This document shows positions 7,231 through 15,566 of a DNA stretch of 64,000 nt, one piece after another. This DNA comes from ZC4RG36 sp964652205 (GTDB lineage: Bacteria > Chloroflexota > Anaerolineae > Aggregatilineales > Phototrophicaceae): NCBI GenBank assembly GCA_964652205.1, contig CAZZAO010000009.1:1-64000 (forward strand), written 5' to 3'. Each line of letters opens with the position of its first letter. The stretch's first letter is position 1. The notes beneath the pieces are model-generated. The model was not told the DNA's origin. It saw only the letters and a program-made list of their open reading frames with translations, and searched no databases. Made by a program: the position numbers and the translations under genes.

Positions 7231-7461
7231 CGGAATTTCCAGGTCACAGGTAAAGCGGCAAAACCTGTTCCAGAAGATTCCAGACGCCGCTCTGCCGAAA
7301 TTCCGTGGAAAGAGATCACTGGTTTCCGCAATATTATCGTTGATGATTATGGCGACCTCACCCTTCTGGAAGTCTGGAAAACGATTGAGCGCGATCTACT
7401 GCCACTGCTCCCCAGATTGCGGAAAATCCTGGGCGAGCCAGACGAGGAGAGTGCCGAATGA
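7231..7461 (+). pseudogene. Remnant of a HepT-like (DUF86) toxin
   Basis: The translation R-N-F-Q-V-T-G-K-A-A-K, then E-I-P-W-K-E-I-T-G-F-R-N-I-I-V-D-D-Y, matches the C-terminal half of HepT RNase toxins of HepT-MntA pairs. The N-terminal helices (about the first 45-55 residues) are missing. In the catalytic R-x4-H-x-Y motif the His is replaced by Asp. No MntA nucleotidyltransferase partner is adjacent. An ATG at 7168 in this frame lies inside the PIN gene and is not a convincing start. It follows a complete PIN toxin, as in a degrading toxin-antitoxin island. Confidence 0.7.
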
Positions 7462-7943
7462 TGTCCGTCTTCTCCCCGATGGATGAGGCAAGCGCACGGG
7501 CAATCCTCGCATGGCGCTACGAAGCCCCGTATACGCTCTACAACCTGTCGCCTGAAGCGGACGTCGCTGCGGAAGTCGCTCACATGCTCGGCGGCCCCAG
7601 CGACTTCTACGCCGTCCGTGACGATTCCGGCGTGCTGGTCGCCTTTCGCTGCTTCGGCCTCGATGGGCGGGTTCCCGGCGGGCGCTACAATGACGCGGCG
7701 CTCGATACCGGCGGTGGCCTGCGCCCCGACCTGACCGGGCGCGGCCTCGGCGCGGATGTGATGCGCGCGGGGCTGAACTTCGGCCAGCAGACCTATCATC
7801 CGCCCGCCTTCCGCGTCAGCGTCGCCGCGTTCAACGCACGGGCGCTCAGGACGTGTGAAAAGGTTGGCTATCGGCGCGTCTCGACCTTTTACAGCCCGCC
7901 CAACGACGCAGATTTCGTCATCCTGGTGCGGCCCACTCGTTAG
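7458..7943 (+). CDS. GNAT-family N-acetyltransferase
   Basis: A 161-residue acetyltransferase using acetyl-CoA. The acyl-CoA loop reads L-T-G-R-G-L-G-A-D-V-M (about residues 93-103). It is followed by the usual beta strand F-R-V-S-V-A-A-F-N-A-R-A-L-R and the C-E-K-V-G-Y-R-R end motif. The opening W-R-Y-E-A-P-Y-T-L-Y-N is shared by a subgroup of FR47-like proteins. Its start overlaps the end of the HepT remnant (ATGA), which suggests the gene order predates the decay. Substrate unknown. Confidence 0.8.
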   Translation: MMSVFSPMDEASARAILAWRYEAPYTLYNLSPEADVAAEVAHMLGGPSDFYAVRDDSGVLVAFRCFGLDGRVPGGRYNDAALDTGGGLRPDLTGRGLGADVMRAGLNFGQQTYHPPAFRVSVAAFNARALRTCEKVGYRRVSTFYSPPNDADFVILVRPTR

Positions 7944-8060
7944 CGCATTCGGCATTTGAGCGTGGCATAAGGCATCATGCCGCTGCGAAAACCAGCCGCG
8001 CTGGCTTCTGGATTCCCCCGCTCGCTGCTTGCGAAGAGGGGGAAACGGCTGCATACCATC

Positions 8061-8117
8061 GCCGCCCTCACCCCCGGCCCCTCGCCCGGAGGGCGAGGGG
8101 CCGGGGGTGAGGGCGGC
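8061..8117. repeat. Family-1 hairpin repeat: perfect 27-bp inverted repeat
   Basis: Bases 8061-8087 and 8091-8117 are exact reverse complements with a three-base loop (GGA). The core contains CTCACCCCCGGCCCCTCGCCC. Related copies, mostly after stop codons, occur near 1991, 46694, 47121, 48361, 50045, 53553, 53708, 63811 and 63888. It could also terminate transcription of the upstream gene. Confidence 0.9.
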
Positions 8118-8230
8118 GGGCGCGGCGGGCAGCGATCCATGCTACGATTCGTTGAAGGCGATGGAACTAATCGCACAGCGGCGGCGTCTGAGCAATAACC
8201 GTCTCACAAAATTGCGAAACAGGAGCTTTG

Positions 8231-9730
8231 ATGATGCGAAACCTTCGACTTGCGGCCCCCTTCGCCTGTGCGGCCCTGCTGTTTACCCTGTCGGTGCAGC
8301 GCGCACCCGCCGTCCTCGCACAGGACGCGACGCCCGATGCGACCGCCGCAGCCAGCAGCGGGACACTCGACAGCAGCAGCGTCAGCCTGACGGTCTATAA
8401 TCAGGGAACCGCGCTGGTGCAGGATCGGCGCAGTTTCGATCTCAGGAGCGGCGAGAACGCCATCGACTTCACCGACGTCGCCGCCAGCATCGACTCAACT
8501 TCGGTCAGCTTCAAGTCGCTGACTGACCCGCAGGGAACCAGCGTCCTCGAACAGAACTACGCCTACGACCTGGTCAACAGCAGCGCGCTGCTGGCGCGCT
8601 ACATCGACCAGCGGATCGAGGTCACGACCGACGACGGCACGCAGTACGCCGGTCAGCTCCTGAGCGGACAGGGCGGCGACATCATCCTGCGGCAGGACGA
8701 TGGACAGGTCGCCGTGGTGAGCGGGGCGCAAATCCGTAACATTCAGTTCCCGGAGCTGCCCGGCGGACTCATCACCCGACCGACCCTGCGCTGGCTGATC
8801 CAGTCGGAGCAGACCGGGCCACAGAATGTCGAGCTGACCTACCTGACCGGCGGCATGACCTGGACTGCCGATTATACGCTGCTGCTGGCGGCAGATAACG
8901 CCAGCCTCAACCTTAACGGCTGGGTCACGCTCAGTAACACCAGCGGCGCAACCTATAAAGACGCAAAGGTCAAGCTGGTGGCCGGGGACGTCAACCGGCT
9001 GCCGGTCGAGCAGGATTACGCGCGGGCCGAAGTTGCCGATGGAATCGTCATGTCCGCCGCAGCCCCGCCGACCGTCGATCAGCGCAACTTCAATGAATAC
9101 AAGCTCTACGAGATCACCCGTCCGGTCACAGTCGCCGATAACGAAACCAAGCAGGTCGAGTTCGTGACGGCTGCGGGCGTCCCGGCGGACACCTTCTACG
9201 TCTATGACAGCAGCCAGCCTTACTACGCTTACGGCGGCCCGCTCACCGACCAGACTTACGGCATGACCGGGGTCAAGGACGTGCAGAATTATCTGGAATT
9301 CACGACCGGCAAGGACACCGGCCTCGACGCCGCCCTGCCCGCTGGCCGCGTCCGCGTCTATCAGGAAGACATCGACGGCGCGGCGCTGCTGATCGGCGAG
9401 AACAGCATCGACCATACGCCGAAGGGCGAAAAAGTCCAACTGTTCCTCGGCAACGCCTTCGACCTGGTCGGCCAGCGCGTGCAGACGAATTTCAAGCTCG
9501 GCGATCACTCGCTCGACGAGACTTACGAAATTCATCTGACCAACCGTAAGGAAAACGACACCGTCCAGATTCGTGTGCCGGAGCATCTGTTCCGCTGGAG
9601 CAACTGGGAAATCACCGACGCCAACGCCGACTACACGAAGATCGACTCATCGACTATCGAGTTCCGCGTCAACGTCGAGCCGAACAGCGAAACCGTCCTT
9701 AGCTACACCGTCCACTATTCCTGGCCGTAA
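8231..9730 (+). CDS. Secreted DUF4139 domain protein
   Basis: A protein of about 499 residues with an N-terminal signal peptide ending V-L-A-Q-D and a low-complexity Ala/Thr stretch, followed by the long beta-rich body of the DUF4139 family. Recognisable blocks include Y-N-Q-G-T-A-L-V-Q-D-R-R near the N-terminus, W-T-A-D-Y in the middle and the closing S-E-T-V-L-S-Y-T-V. AGGAG at 8221-8225 supports ATG 8231 (8234 is also possible). Members are surface or periplasmic proteins of unknown role. It is followed by a small secreted SH3b protein in the same direction. Confidence 0.8.
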   Translation: MMRNLRLAAPFACAALLFTLSVQRAPAVLAQDATPDATAAASSGTLDSSSVSLTVYNQGTALVQDRRSFDLRSGENAIDFTDVAASIDSTSVSFKSLTDPQGTSVLEQNYAYDLVNSSALLARYIDQRIEVTTDDGTQYAGQLLSGQGGDIILRQDDGQVAVVSGAQIRNIQFPELPGGLITRPTLRWLIQSEQTGPQNVELTYLTGGMTWTADYTLLLAADNASLNLNGWVTLSNTSGATYKDAKVKLVAGDVNRLPVEQDYARAEVADGIVMSAAAPPTVDQRNFNEYKLYEITRPVTVADNETKQVEFVTAAGVPADTFYVYDSSQPYYAYGGPLTDQTYGMTGVKDVQNYLEFTTGKDTGLDAALPAGRVRVYQEDIDGAALLIGENSIDHTPKGEKVQLFLGNAFDLVGQRVQTNFKLGDHSLDETYEIHLTNRKENDTVQIRVPEHLFRWSNWEITDANADYTKIDSSTIEFRVNVEPNSETVLSYTVHYSWP

Positions 9731-9868
9731 TCCCGCGCCATCAACCCCATCGACCGCCGAGACTGCTCAATGAGCCGCCTCGGCGGTTGGTTGTCGGCGT
9801 TGCGCCGGGACGCGGTTTGGCTCCATAATGGCTTCATCGGTCGGCGACACGACCCACGACGGAGTCCA

Positions 9869-10357
9869 ATGATGCGTATTCTCCCCCTGATTCTGATCGC
9901 GCCGATGATGGCGCTGGTATTCGCTTCGGCAGCCATCGCCCAGCAGCCAGATGCCACGCAGACGCCCATCGCGCCCTCGCCCCAACCGACCCTCGACTTC
10001 GGCATCAGCCTGCCGCCAACTGCCGCGCCGCAAGCCGCGCCGATCACCGCCGCCAGCGTCGGCGCGCTGCTGCCGATCTCACTCTCTGGCGTCGGCGCGA
10101 CGCCGATTGAGCGCAACGTCAGCATTCGGCAGGGGCCGGGGCTGGAATATCCGCGTATCGGCGTGCTGCGTTCGGGCAAGTCCATTGACGTAGTCGGCAC
10201 GAACGGCTACGATCAGTTGCGCGACTGTGTCGGCGATTTCAGCAAGACGCTCGATATGTGGCTTCAGGTGCAGGTCAACGAACGGCGCGGCTGGATCGCG
10301 CGCTGCACGGTGATCGTCAGCGGAGACACCAGCCATCTGCTCGACCAGTCCCCGTAG
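9869..10357 (+). CDS. Secreted SH3b-domain protein
   Basis: A 162-residue protein with a signal peptide (M-M-R-I-L-P-L-I-L-I then A-I-A-Q-Q), a Pro/Thr/Ala-rich linker to about residue 75, and a bacterial SH3 domain (V-S-I-R-Q-G-P-G-L-E-Y-P-R-I-G-V-L-R-S-G-K). SH3b domains bind cell-wall or other ligands outside the cell. GGAG at 9861-9864 supports ATG 9869 or 9872; the longer upstream frame has no ribosome site. Two cysteines (in R-D-C-V-G and A-R-C-T) could form a disulfide that closes the domain. Confidence 0.78.
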   Translation: MMRILPLILIAPMMALVFASAAIAQQPDATQTPIAPSPQPTLDFGISLPPTAAPQAAPITAASVGALLPISLSGVGATPIERNVSIRQGPGLEYPRIGVLRSGKSIDVVGTNGYDQLRDCVGDFSKTLDMWLQVQVNERRGWIARCTVIVSGDTSHLLDQSP

Positions 10358-10538
10358 AACTCCCTCACCCCTACGCGCTAAGGGTTTCGCTACACTCAAC
10401 GACGGTCGGCCAAACGGTGCTGACTCCCTGCGCTGTCTCTCCCACAGGGCGAGAGGTGAAGTCTAAGGAAAACGATGAGGATTCCTGGGCTAATCATCCG
10501 AAATCCTCTGACAGTCCGCCTGTCTGCCCGCCGAATCA

Positions 10539-11726
10539 ATGGAGCGCGCCGTGGCTGACTGGCAGCGCCGGATCGCGTCCGTTGTCTACGCGGTCGAAAA
10601 CCGGGTCGATCATGCTATCGACCGCGTCAACCGGACGTTCGGCTGGATCAACCCGGTCATGATCGTCCCCTATCGCGGCCACGGCACGCGCGAGATGTTC
10701 TATCTCAAGGGCCGCGTGATCGAGGATCATGGCGTCACGTCTGCCGGAGCGACTGACAACGCCTGGCAGAACTTCCTCAACACCTACAAGCGCTTTGCCA
10801 GCGATGAAGTCTCCGGCGTGACGGTTCGCGGACGCTTCGGCTCGGTCGAGCAGACCGCCGTCAGCGACGAAGAAGGCTTTTTCGAGCTGCGTTTTCCGCC
10901 TGATCCCGCGCTGATGGCCGACGATCAAAGCTGGTACGAGGTGATCCTCGATCTGGTCAAGTATCCCGGCCCGCAGCGCGAGGATACCAGCGTCACCGGC
11001 CTGGTCGTCGTCCCGCCAGCGACCGCGCAGTTCAGCGTCATCAGCGACCTCGACGACACGGTGATTCAAACCGGCGTGGTCAACTGGCTGCAAATGGCGC
11101 GCAACACCTTCCTCAAGAATGCCCATACCCGCCTGCCGTTCGAGGGCGTCGCCGCTTTCTATCAGGCGCTGCAAGTTGGGACGAAGGCTACCCATAACCC
11201 GATCTATTACGTCTCCAGCAGCCCGTGGAACCTGTATGACCTGATGATCGACTTCTTCAACGTGCGCGGAATCCCGCCCGGCCCGCTGTTCCTGACGGAC
11301 ATGGGGCTGACGAGGGATTACCTGCTCAAACCGAGTCGGCGCAAGCACAAGCTCGACACAATTTCGATGCTGCTCAAAACCCATTCACGCCTGCCGTTCG
11401 TGCTGATTGGCGACAGTGGCGAGTACGACCCGGACATTTATCTTCAGGCCGTGCGCGACAATCCGGGCCGGATTGTGGCGATCTACATCCGTGACGTCAG
11501 CGCGACGCGGCGCAATGCCTACATGCAGGAGATCGCCGAGCAGGTTAAGGCGGCGGGATCATTCATGCTGCTGGTCAAGGATACCGTCGAGGCGGCGGTT
11601 CATGCCTCGACGCACGGCCTGATCCTGCCGGAAGCGCTGCCCGCGATCAATCAGGAGCGCAAGGAAGACCAGCCGCCGCCGAACCCGATCACGCAGTTGC
11701 TTGAGGGGGCGAAAGCGGAGAAGTAG
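10539..11726 (+). CDS. App1-like phosphatidate phosphatase (DUF2183)
   Basis: A 395-residue cytoplasmic protein of the App1/DUF2183 family, HAD-like phosphatases that act on phosphatidate in the yeast member. The catalytic D-x-D-x-T motif is S-D-L-D-D-T-V-I-Q (about residue 169). Y-Y-V-S-S-S-P-W-N-L-Y and I-G-D-S-G-E-Y-D-P-D-I-Y are the family signatures for motifs II and IV. The first 160 residues form the usual beta-rich leading region. No clear ribosome site precedes ATG 10539. Natural substrate in this organism is unknown. Confidence 0.85.
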   Translation: MERAVADWQRRIASVVYAVENRVDHAIDRVNRTFGWINPVMIVPYRGHGTREMFYLKGRVIEDHGVTSAGATDNAWQNFLNTYKRFASDEVSGVTVRGRFGSVEQTAVSDEEGFFELRFPPDPALMADDQSWYEVILDLVKYPGPQREDTSVTGLVVVPPATAQFSVISDLDDTVIQTGVVNWLQMARNTFLKNAHTRLPFEGVAAFYQALQVGTKATHNPIYYVSSSPWNLYDLMIDFFNVRGIPPGPLFLTDMGLTRDYLLKPSRRKHKLDTISMLLKTHSRLPFVLIGDSGEYDPDIYLQAVRDNPGRIVAIYIRDVSATRRNAYMQEIAEQVKAAGSFMLLVKDTVEAAVHASTHGLILPEALPAINQERKEDQPPPNPITQLLEGAKAEK

Positions 11727-11963
11727 CAGTTCAACCCCCTGCATCCGCCTCAGTGCATCGACCTTCACGGTACTTGTCCCGCTCATTCCAGTTCTCTCAC
11801 CGCCTGGTTGTTCAAGTCAAATTTTCGTTTCATCACATCCTCATTACCTCATGTCATTCCTGTTCCTTTTTCTCATAACACGGTAAATTAACTCAGCATT
11901 ATTTCCCCGACGATTCTGCCTACGACCAGGTTTTGAGTAGTTTATACAAAAGATTGAGTTCAA

Positions 11964-12494
11964 GTGTTTGTCAAAGACCCGATCCTGATTCGCGCGGCGC
12001 AGGAGAGCGATGTGCTGGCCTTCCGCGAGCTGCGGCTCGACGGGCTGAAGCAGCACCCGGATGCCTTCGGCGCGGCCTATGAGCGCGATGCCGCTCAACC
12101 GCTTGAGTTCTGGCAGGAACGCATCCGCTCGAACACGGGCAGCAAGGGAACGATTCAACTGGCGGTCGCGGGCGAGGCGCTGGTCGGCGTGACCGGCATT
12201 TACCGCGACGACGGCGCAAAGACGCGGCATAACGCGCGCCTCTGGGGCGTCTACGTCCGGCCCGACTGGCGAGGACGAAAGGTCGCCGAGGCGCTGATTG
12301 ACGCCTGCATTAGCTGGGCAGAAGCCGAGCAGATCGCCATCGTCAAGCTGGCGGTCGCGGCCAACAACCCCGGCGCGATCCGCTGCTATTTGCGCTGCGG
12401 CTTCTCGATCTACGGCGTCGAGCCGGACGCGCTGCGCGTCGAGGGCGTCTCGCTCGATGAGCTACTGATGGCGAAAAAGATAAAGAAGGACTGA
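11964..12494 (+). CDS. GNAT-family N-acetyltransferase
   Basis: A 176-residue acetyltransferase starting at GTG 11964. It opens with I-L-I-R-A-A-Q-E-S-D-V-L-A-F-R-E-L-R, the typical first strand and helix. The acetyl-CoA loop is V-R-P-D-W-R-G-R-K-V-A-E-A-L-I, and L-A-V-A-A-N-N-P-G-A-I-R-C-Y-L-R-C-G-F is the closing motif. No good ribosome site is seen before GTG. It stands alone between the App1-like gene and a convergent SGNH hydrolase; 11727-11963 shows no gene. Substrate unknown. Confidence 0.8.
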   Translation: MFVKDPILIRAAQESDVLAFRELRLDGLKQHPDAFGAAYERDAAQPLEFWQERIRSNTGSKGTIQLAVAGEALVGVTGIYRDDGAKTRHNARLWGVYVRPDWRGRKVAEALIDACISWAEAEQIAIVKLAVAANNPGAIRCYLRCGFSIYGVEPDALRVEGVSLDELLMAKKIKKD

Positions 12495-12568
12495 GGGACG
12501 AGGACTGAGCAATACAAAAGACAAATCGTTGCTGTGTTTTACTCAGTCCTCATCGCTCAGCCCTTCGT

Positions 12569-13636
12569 TTAGCTCATCCTTCTGACCAGCGCCGCCGCCA
12601 GCGCGACCTTGCCGGCGGCGCTCAGGTGGACGCCATCGCCGACCAGCGCGCCGGTCGGGTTCTGGCCGAAGTAGAAGTCGAGCATCCCGCTTTCCTGCTC
12701 GGTCAGCGGGACGGCCAGCGCCTGTTCGAGATCGGCGCGGTTGGTCGAGCCAATCAGATAGCTCGATCCCATGCCCACGAAAATGGCGTTAGCGTCGACG
12801 CAGATCGTCTGCGCCAGCGCCCCACCCTGACAGGCCGCCGCAATCGCGCCGTTGAAAGCGGCTACGCGCTCGGACGTGAAACCGGCAGCGAAGGTATCGA
12901 GCGCGAATTTGGCCGGTTCGCCGCCGTAGTAGTTGACGACGATCACCCTGCCGCCGGGATTGGCCGCGCGTAGATCAGCCACCAGCGCGCCGAGCGCCGC
13001 CGCGTGGGCGCTGGCCTCGCCGCCGGTCAGATCGTTAATCCACGGCAGGATGACGGTGTACGGGCAGCGATCCGCCAGCAGCGCGGCGTACTCGCCTGTG
13101 CCGCGATAGCTCGGCTGATTCGGCGCGCTGATGCCGACCGCTGCCGCCGAACGATTGTTGACGACGACGCTGCCGCCGAGCGTGCGATAACGTCCGGCAA
13201 TATAGGCGCTGACCGGCCCCATGTGCGCTCGAAGATAGCCCGTCGCCGGGACTTCAAACACGCCGTCGCCATAGGCCACCGAGTCGCCTGCAACGCTGAC
13301 GCACGACGGATAGCGCGCCGCGACCGCCGTCGCTGACGCTTCAGCCGTGGCTTCAGGCGTGGCGGACGGCAGCGGCGTGGCGGACGGTCGGCGCGTGGCA
13401 GTCGGGACGTCAGTGGGCAGCGGCGAGGCGATTCGCGTCGGCAGGCGCGGAACGGTCGAGACGGCGGTGACGGTCGGCAGCGCGACGACGACAGCCAGCA
13501 TCGTCGGCGGCGCGACGGTCGGCGGCTGGCGCGTGGCGACGAAGGCAATTGCGCCGACCGTCACGACGACGCAGGCGATCATCCCGGCCATGATGAGCCA
13601 GGCGACGGTACGGATGGCGGGAGTCACAGAAGCCAC
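12569..13636 (-). CDS. Membrane-anchored SGNH/GDSL hydrolase
   Basis: A 355-residue serine hydrolase. A single membrane helix (about residues 11-34) anchors it, followed by a Pro/Thr/Ala-rich extracellular linker (about 35-105). The catalytic domain has block I A-G-D-S-V-A-Y-G-D-G with the nucleophilic Ser, block III W-I-N-D-L with the oxyanion Asn, and block V D-G-V-H-L-S with the Asp-His pair. Such enzymes remove acyl or acetyl groups from sugars or lipids. The GTG start at 13636 lies 7 bases from a family-2 repeat and no ribosome site is visible, so the start is uncertain. Confidence 0.8.
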   Translation of the reverse strand: MASVTPAIRTVAWLIMAGMIACVVVTVGAIAFVATRQPPTVAPPTMLAVVVALPTVTAVSTVPRLPTRIASPLPTDVPTATRRPSATPLPSATPEATAEASATAVAARYPSCVSVAGDSVAYGDGVFEVPATGYLRAHMGPVSAYIAGRYRTLGGSVVVNNRSAAAVGISAPNQPSYRGTGEYAALLADRCPYTVILPWINDLTGGEASAHAAALGALVADLRAANPGGRVIVVNYYGGEPAKFALDTFAAGFTSERVAAFNGAIAAACQGGALAQTICVDANAIFVGMGSSYLIGSTNRADLEQALAVPLTEQESGMLDFYFGQNPTGALVGDGVHLSAAGKVALAAALVRRMS

Positions 13637-13643
13637 CGCAATT

Positions 13644-13799
13644 GCCGGAGGCTAAAAGCCGTCCGGCAAGATAAATGAAGCCAGCTAGAAGCTGGCTGAA
13701 AAGCCAGGATTGCTGCACCAATGAGCAGATGGGTGAGGCGTTTTTGAGTCCCCTTCAGGGGACTTCTTTTCGCTTGCCGGATGGCTTTTAGCCTCCGGC
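13644..13799. repeat. Family-2 repeat: MITE-like element with 27-bp inverted ends
   Basis: The ends 13644-13670 and 13773-13799 are inverted repeats matching at 26 of 27 bases (GCCGGAGGCTAAAAGCC at the left). Inside lie two smaller hairpins, one around AGCCAGCTAGAAGCTGGCT and one around AGTCCCCTTCAGGGGACT. Left-end homologues occur at 44162-44215 and twice at 53355-53452. No transposase is encoded, so it is non-autonomous if mobile. Confidence 0.8.
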
Positions 13800-13832
13800 G
13801 TGACCGACGCAGAAGATTAATCAAGGCCGACG

Positions 13833-15425
13833 CTACAGCGTCCCGCCGAGATTCCACGGGTCGAATTCGGCCTCACCATAGCCCTGTGCCTCGCTCTTGC
13901 TCTGCTGACCGGACGCGACGGCAATCGCCAGGTCGAGCAGGTCGTGGGCGACATCGGCCATCGGTCGGCCATCGAGGATCGTCCCGGCGTTCAAGTCCAT
14001 ATCCTCGGTCATGCGGTTGTACATCTCGTTGTTGGTAGCGACCTTGATGCTCGGCGCGGGTTTGAAACCGAAGCACGAGCCGCGCCCGGTCGTGAAGATG
14101 ACCAGGTTACAGCCGCCCGCCACCTGCCCGGTCGCGGACACCGGATCGTAACCGGGCGTGTCCATGTAGACGAAGCCACGCCCGGTAATCTGCTCGGCAT
14201 AATCGTAGACGGCGGTCAGCGGCGTGCTGCCACCTTTGGCGACCGCGCCGAGCGACTTCTCGTAGATCGTCGTCAGGCCGCCGACCTTGTTGCCGACGCT
14301 CGGATTGTTGTCGATCTCGATGTTGTGCAGCGCGGTATGCCGCTCCCACCACCTGACCTTATCGACCAGCTTCTGCCCGACTTCCGGCGTGGCGGCGCGG
14401 CGCGTGAGCAGATGTTCCGCGCCGTAGATTTCCGGCGTTTCCGCCAGCACCGCCGTCCCGCCCTGACGCACCAGCTCATCGACCATCATGCCGAGCGCCG
14501 GATTAGCTGTGACGCCGCTCCAGCCGTCGCTGCCGCCACATTGCAGCGCAATCGTCAGCTCGGAAATTGGCTGCGGCGTCCGCCCAACGCGGTTGACATC
14601 GGGCAGCAGCTCGCGCACGGCAGAAACGCCCGCCGCAATCGTCTTGCGCGTGCCGCCGGTATCCTGAATCGTCAGGTTGGGGGGACTGCGGCGCACGCCG
14701 TCCCGCTCGCTTTTCAGGTCGAAATTAGTGATGAGATCGCCCACCTGATTAGTCTCGCAGCCGAGGCCGACGATCAGGTAGGCGCCGACGTTGACGTGTG
14801 CCGCCATTCCGGCCAGCGTCCGCTGGAGCAGCGCGTAGTCGTCGCCGCCGATGCGGCTGCCGCAGCCGAAGCCATGAGCAATCGCAATCACGCCATCGAC
14901 GTTGGGATAGTCGGCCAGAATCTCGTCGGTGAAGCTGTGCGCGATCTCGCGGACGACATGCGCCGAGCAGTTGACCGTCGAAACCACAGCGATGTAATTG
15001 CGCGTGGCGGCGTGACCGTTGGCGCGTTCATAGCCCATGAAGGTCAGACGCTCATCTGGCGCGACGAACTTGACCGGGCGCACTTCAGTGCCGAAAGCGT
15101 AATCGCGGGCGAAGTCAGCGACGCCGAGGTTCTGGGTGTGGACGTGCTCGCCGGGGGTAATCGGGCGCGTGGCGAAACCGATGATCTGGCCGTAGCGGCG
15201 CACCGGCGCGCCCGTGTCGATAGGGCGCAGGGCGATCTTGTGACCGGCAGCGGTGAACTGGCGGATGGCGATGCGCTGCCCGCCAGCATCGAGATCGGTG
15301 CCGATGCCGAGTGGGACGCGCAAAATCACCACGTCGTCGTCCGGGTGCAGGCGAATCGCCACCTCATCCAGCGGGACGACGCCGAGCGGCTGCATATCAA
15401 CAAATCCAATATTTCCGACGGTCAT
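13833..15425 (-). CDS. UxaA/GarD-family altronate or galactarate dehydratase
   Basis: A 530-residue enzyme of the altronate/galactarate dehydratase family, which removes water from sugar acids to give 2-keto-3-deoxy sugar acids using a divalent metal. The N-terminal SAF domain (about 1-110) contains G-H-K-I-A-L. The catalytic part begins with G-Y-E-R-A-N-G-H-A-A-T-R-N-Y and has N-C-S-A, H-G-F-G-C-G and later C-G-G-S-D-G-W-S-G. GGGAG lies about eight bases before ATG 15425. Here it is a single-gene unit, divergent from the polymerase gene. The exact sugar acid cannot be told. Confidence 0.88.
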   Translation of the reverse strand: MTVGNIGFVDMQPLGVVPLDEVAIRLHPDDDVVILRVPLGIGTDLDAGGQRIAIRQFTAAGHKIALRPIDTGAPVRRYGQIIGFATRPITPGEHVHTQNLGVADFARDYAFGTEVRPVKFVAPDERLTFMGYERANGHAATRNYIAVVSTVNCSAHVVREIAHSFTDEILADYPNVDGVIAIAHGFGCGSRIGGDDYALLQRTLAGMAAHVNVGAYLIVGLGCETNQVGDLITNFDLKSERDGVRRSPPNLTIQDTGGTRKTIAAGVSAVRELLPDVNRVGRTPQPISELTIALQCGGSDGWSGVTANPALGMMVDELVRQGGTAVLAETPEIYGAEHLLTRRAATPEVGQKLVDKVRWWERHTALHNIEIDNNPSVGNKVGGLTTIYEKSLGAVAKGGSTPLTAVYDYAEQITGRGFVYMDTPGYDPVSATGQVAGGCNLVIFTTGRGSCFGFKPAPSIKVATNNEMYNRMTEDMDLNAGTILDGRPMADVAHDLLDLAIAVASGQQSKSEAQGYGEAEFDPWNLGGTL

Positions 15426-15532
15426 GGCACAGGCTCCCGTTCAAATCGCAGTAGGACACCGATTATAGCCAACTGTCGCCCTTCTTCATTATAGCCAGGC
15501 TTCTATAGCCGCATTCCAGTTCATGAACTCAA

Positions 15533-15561
15533 CTGACCATCCTTGAGAGCGCTGCTATAAT
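15533..15561 (+). promoter_or_regulatory. Putative promoter of the O-antigen ligase-like gene
   Basis: CTGACC at 15533-15538 and a perfect TATAAT at 15556-15561 are 17 bases apart. The predicted transcription start, about 15568, coincides with the GTG at 15567, which favours the downstream TTG at 15603 as the true start codon. Confidence 0.55.
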
Positions 15562-15566
15562 CCAGC

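Noticed and set aside
13944..15494. 516-codon plus-strand open frame opposite the altronate dehydratase gene
   Set aside because: It is antisense to a clear enzyme with intact motifs; long antisense frames are common in GC-rich DNA. Its translation is rich in Arg, Gln and Asp with no family pattern.
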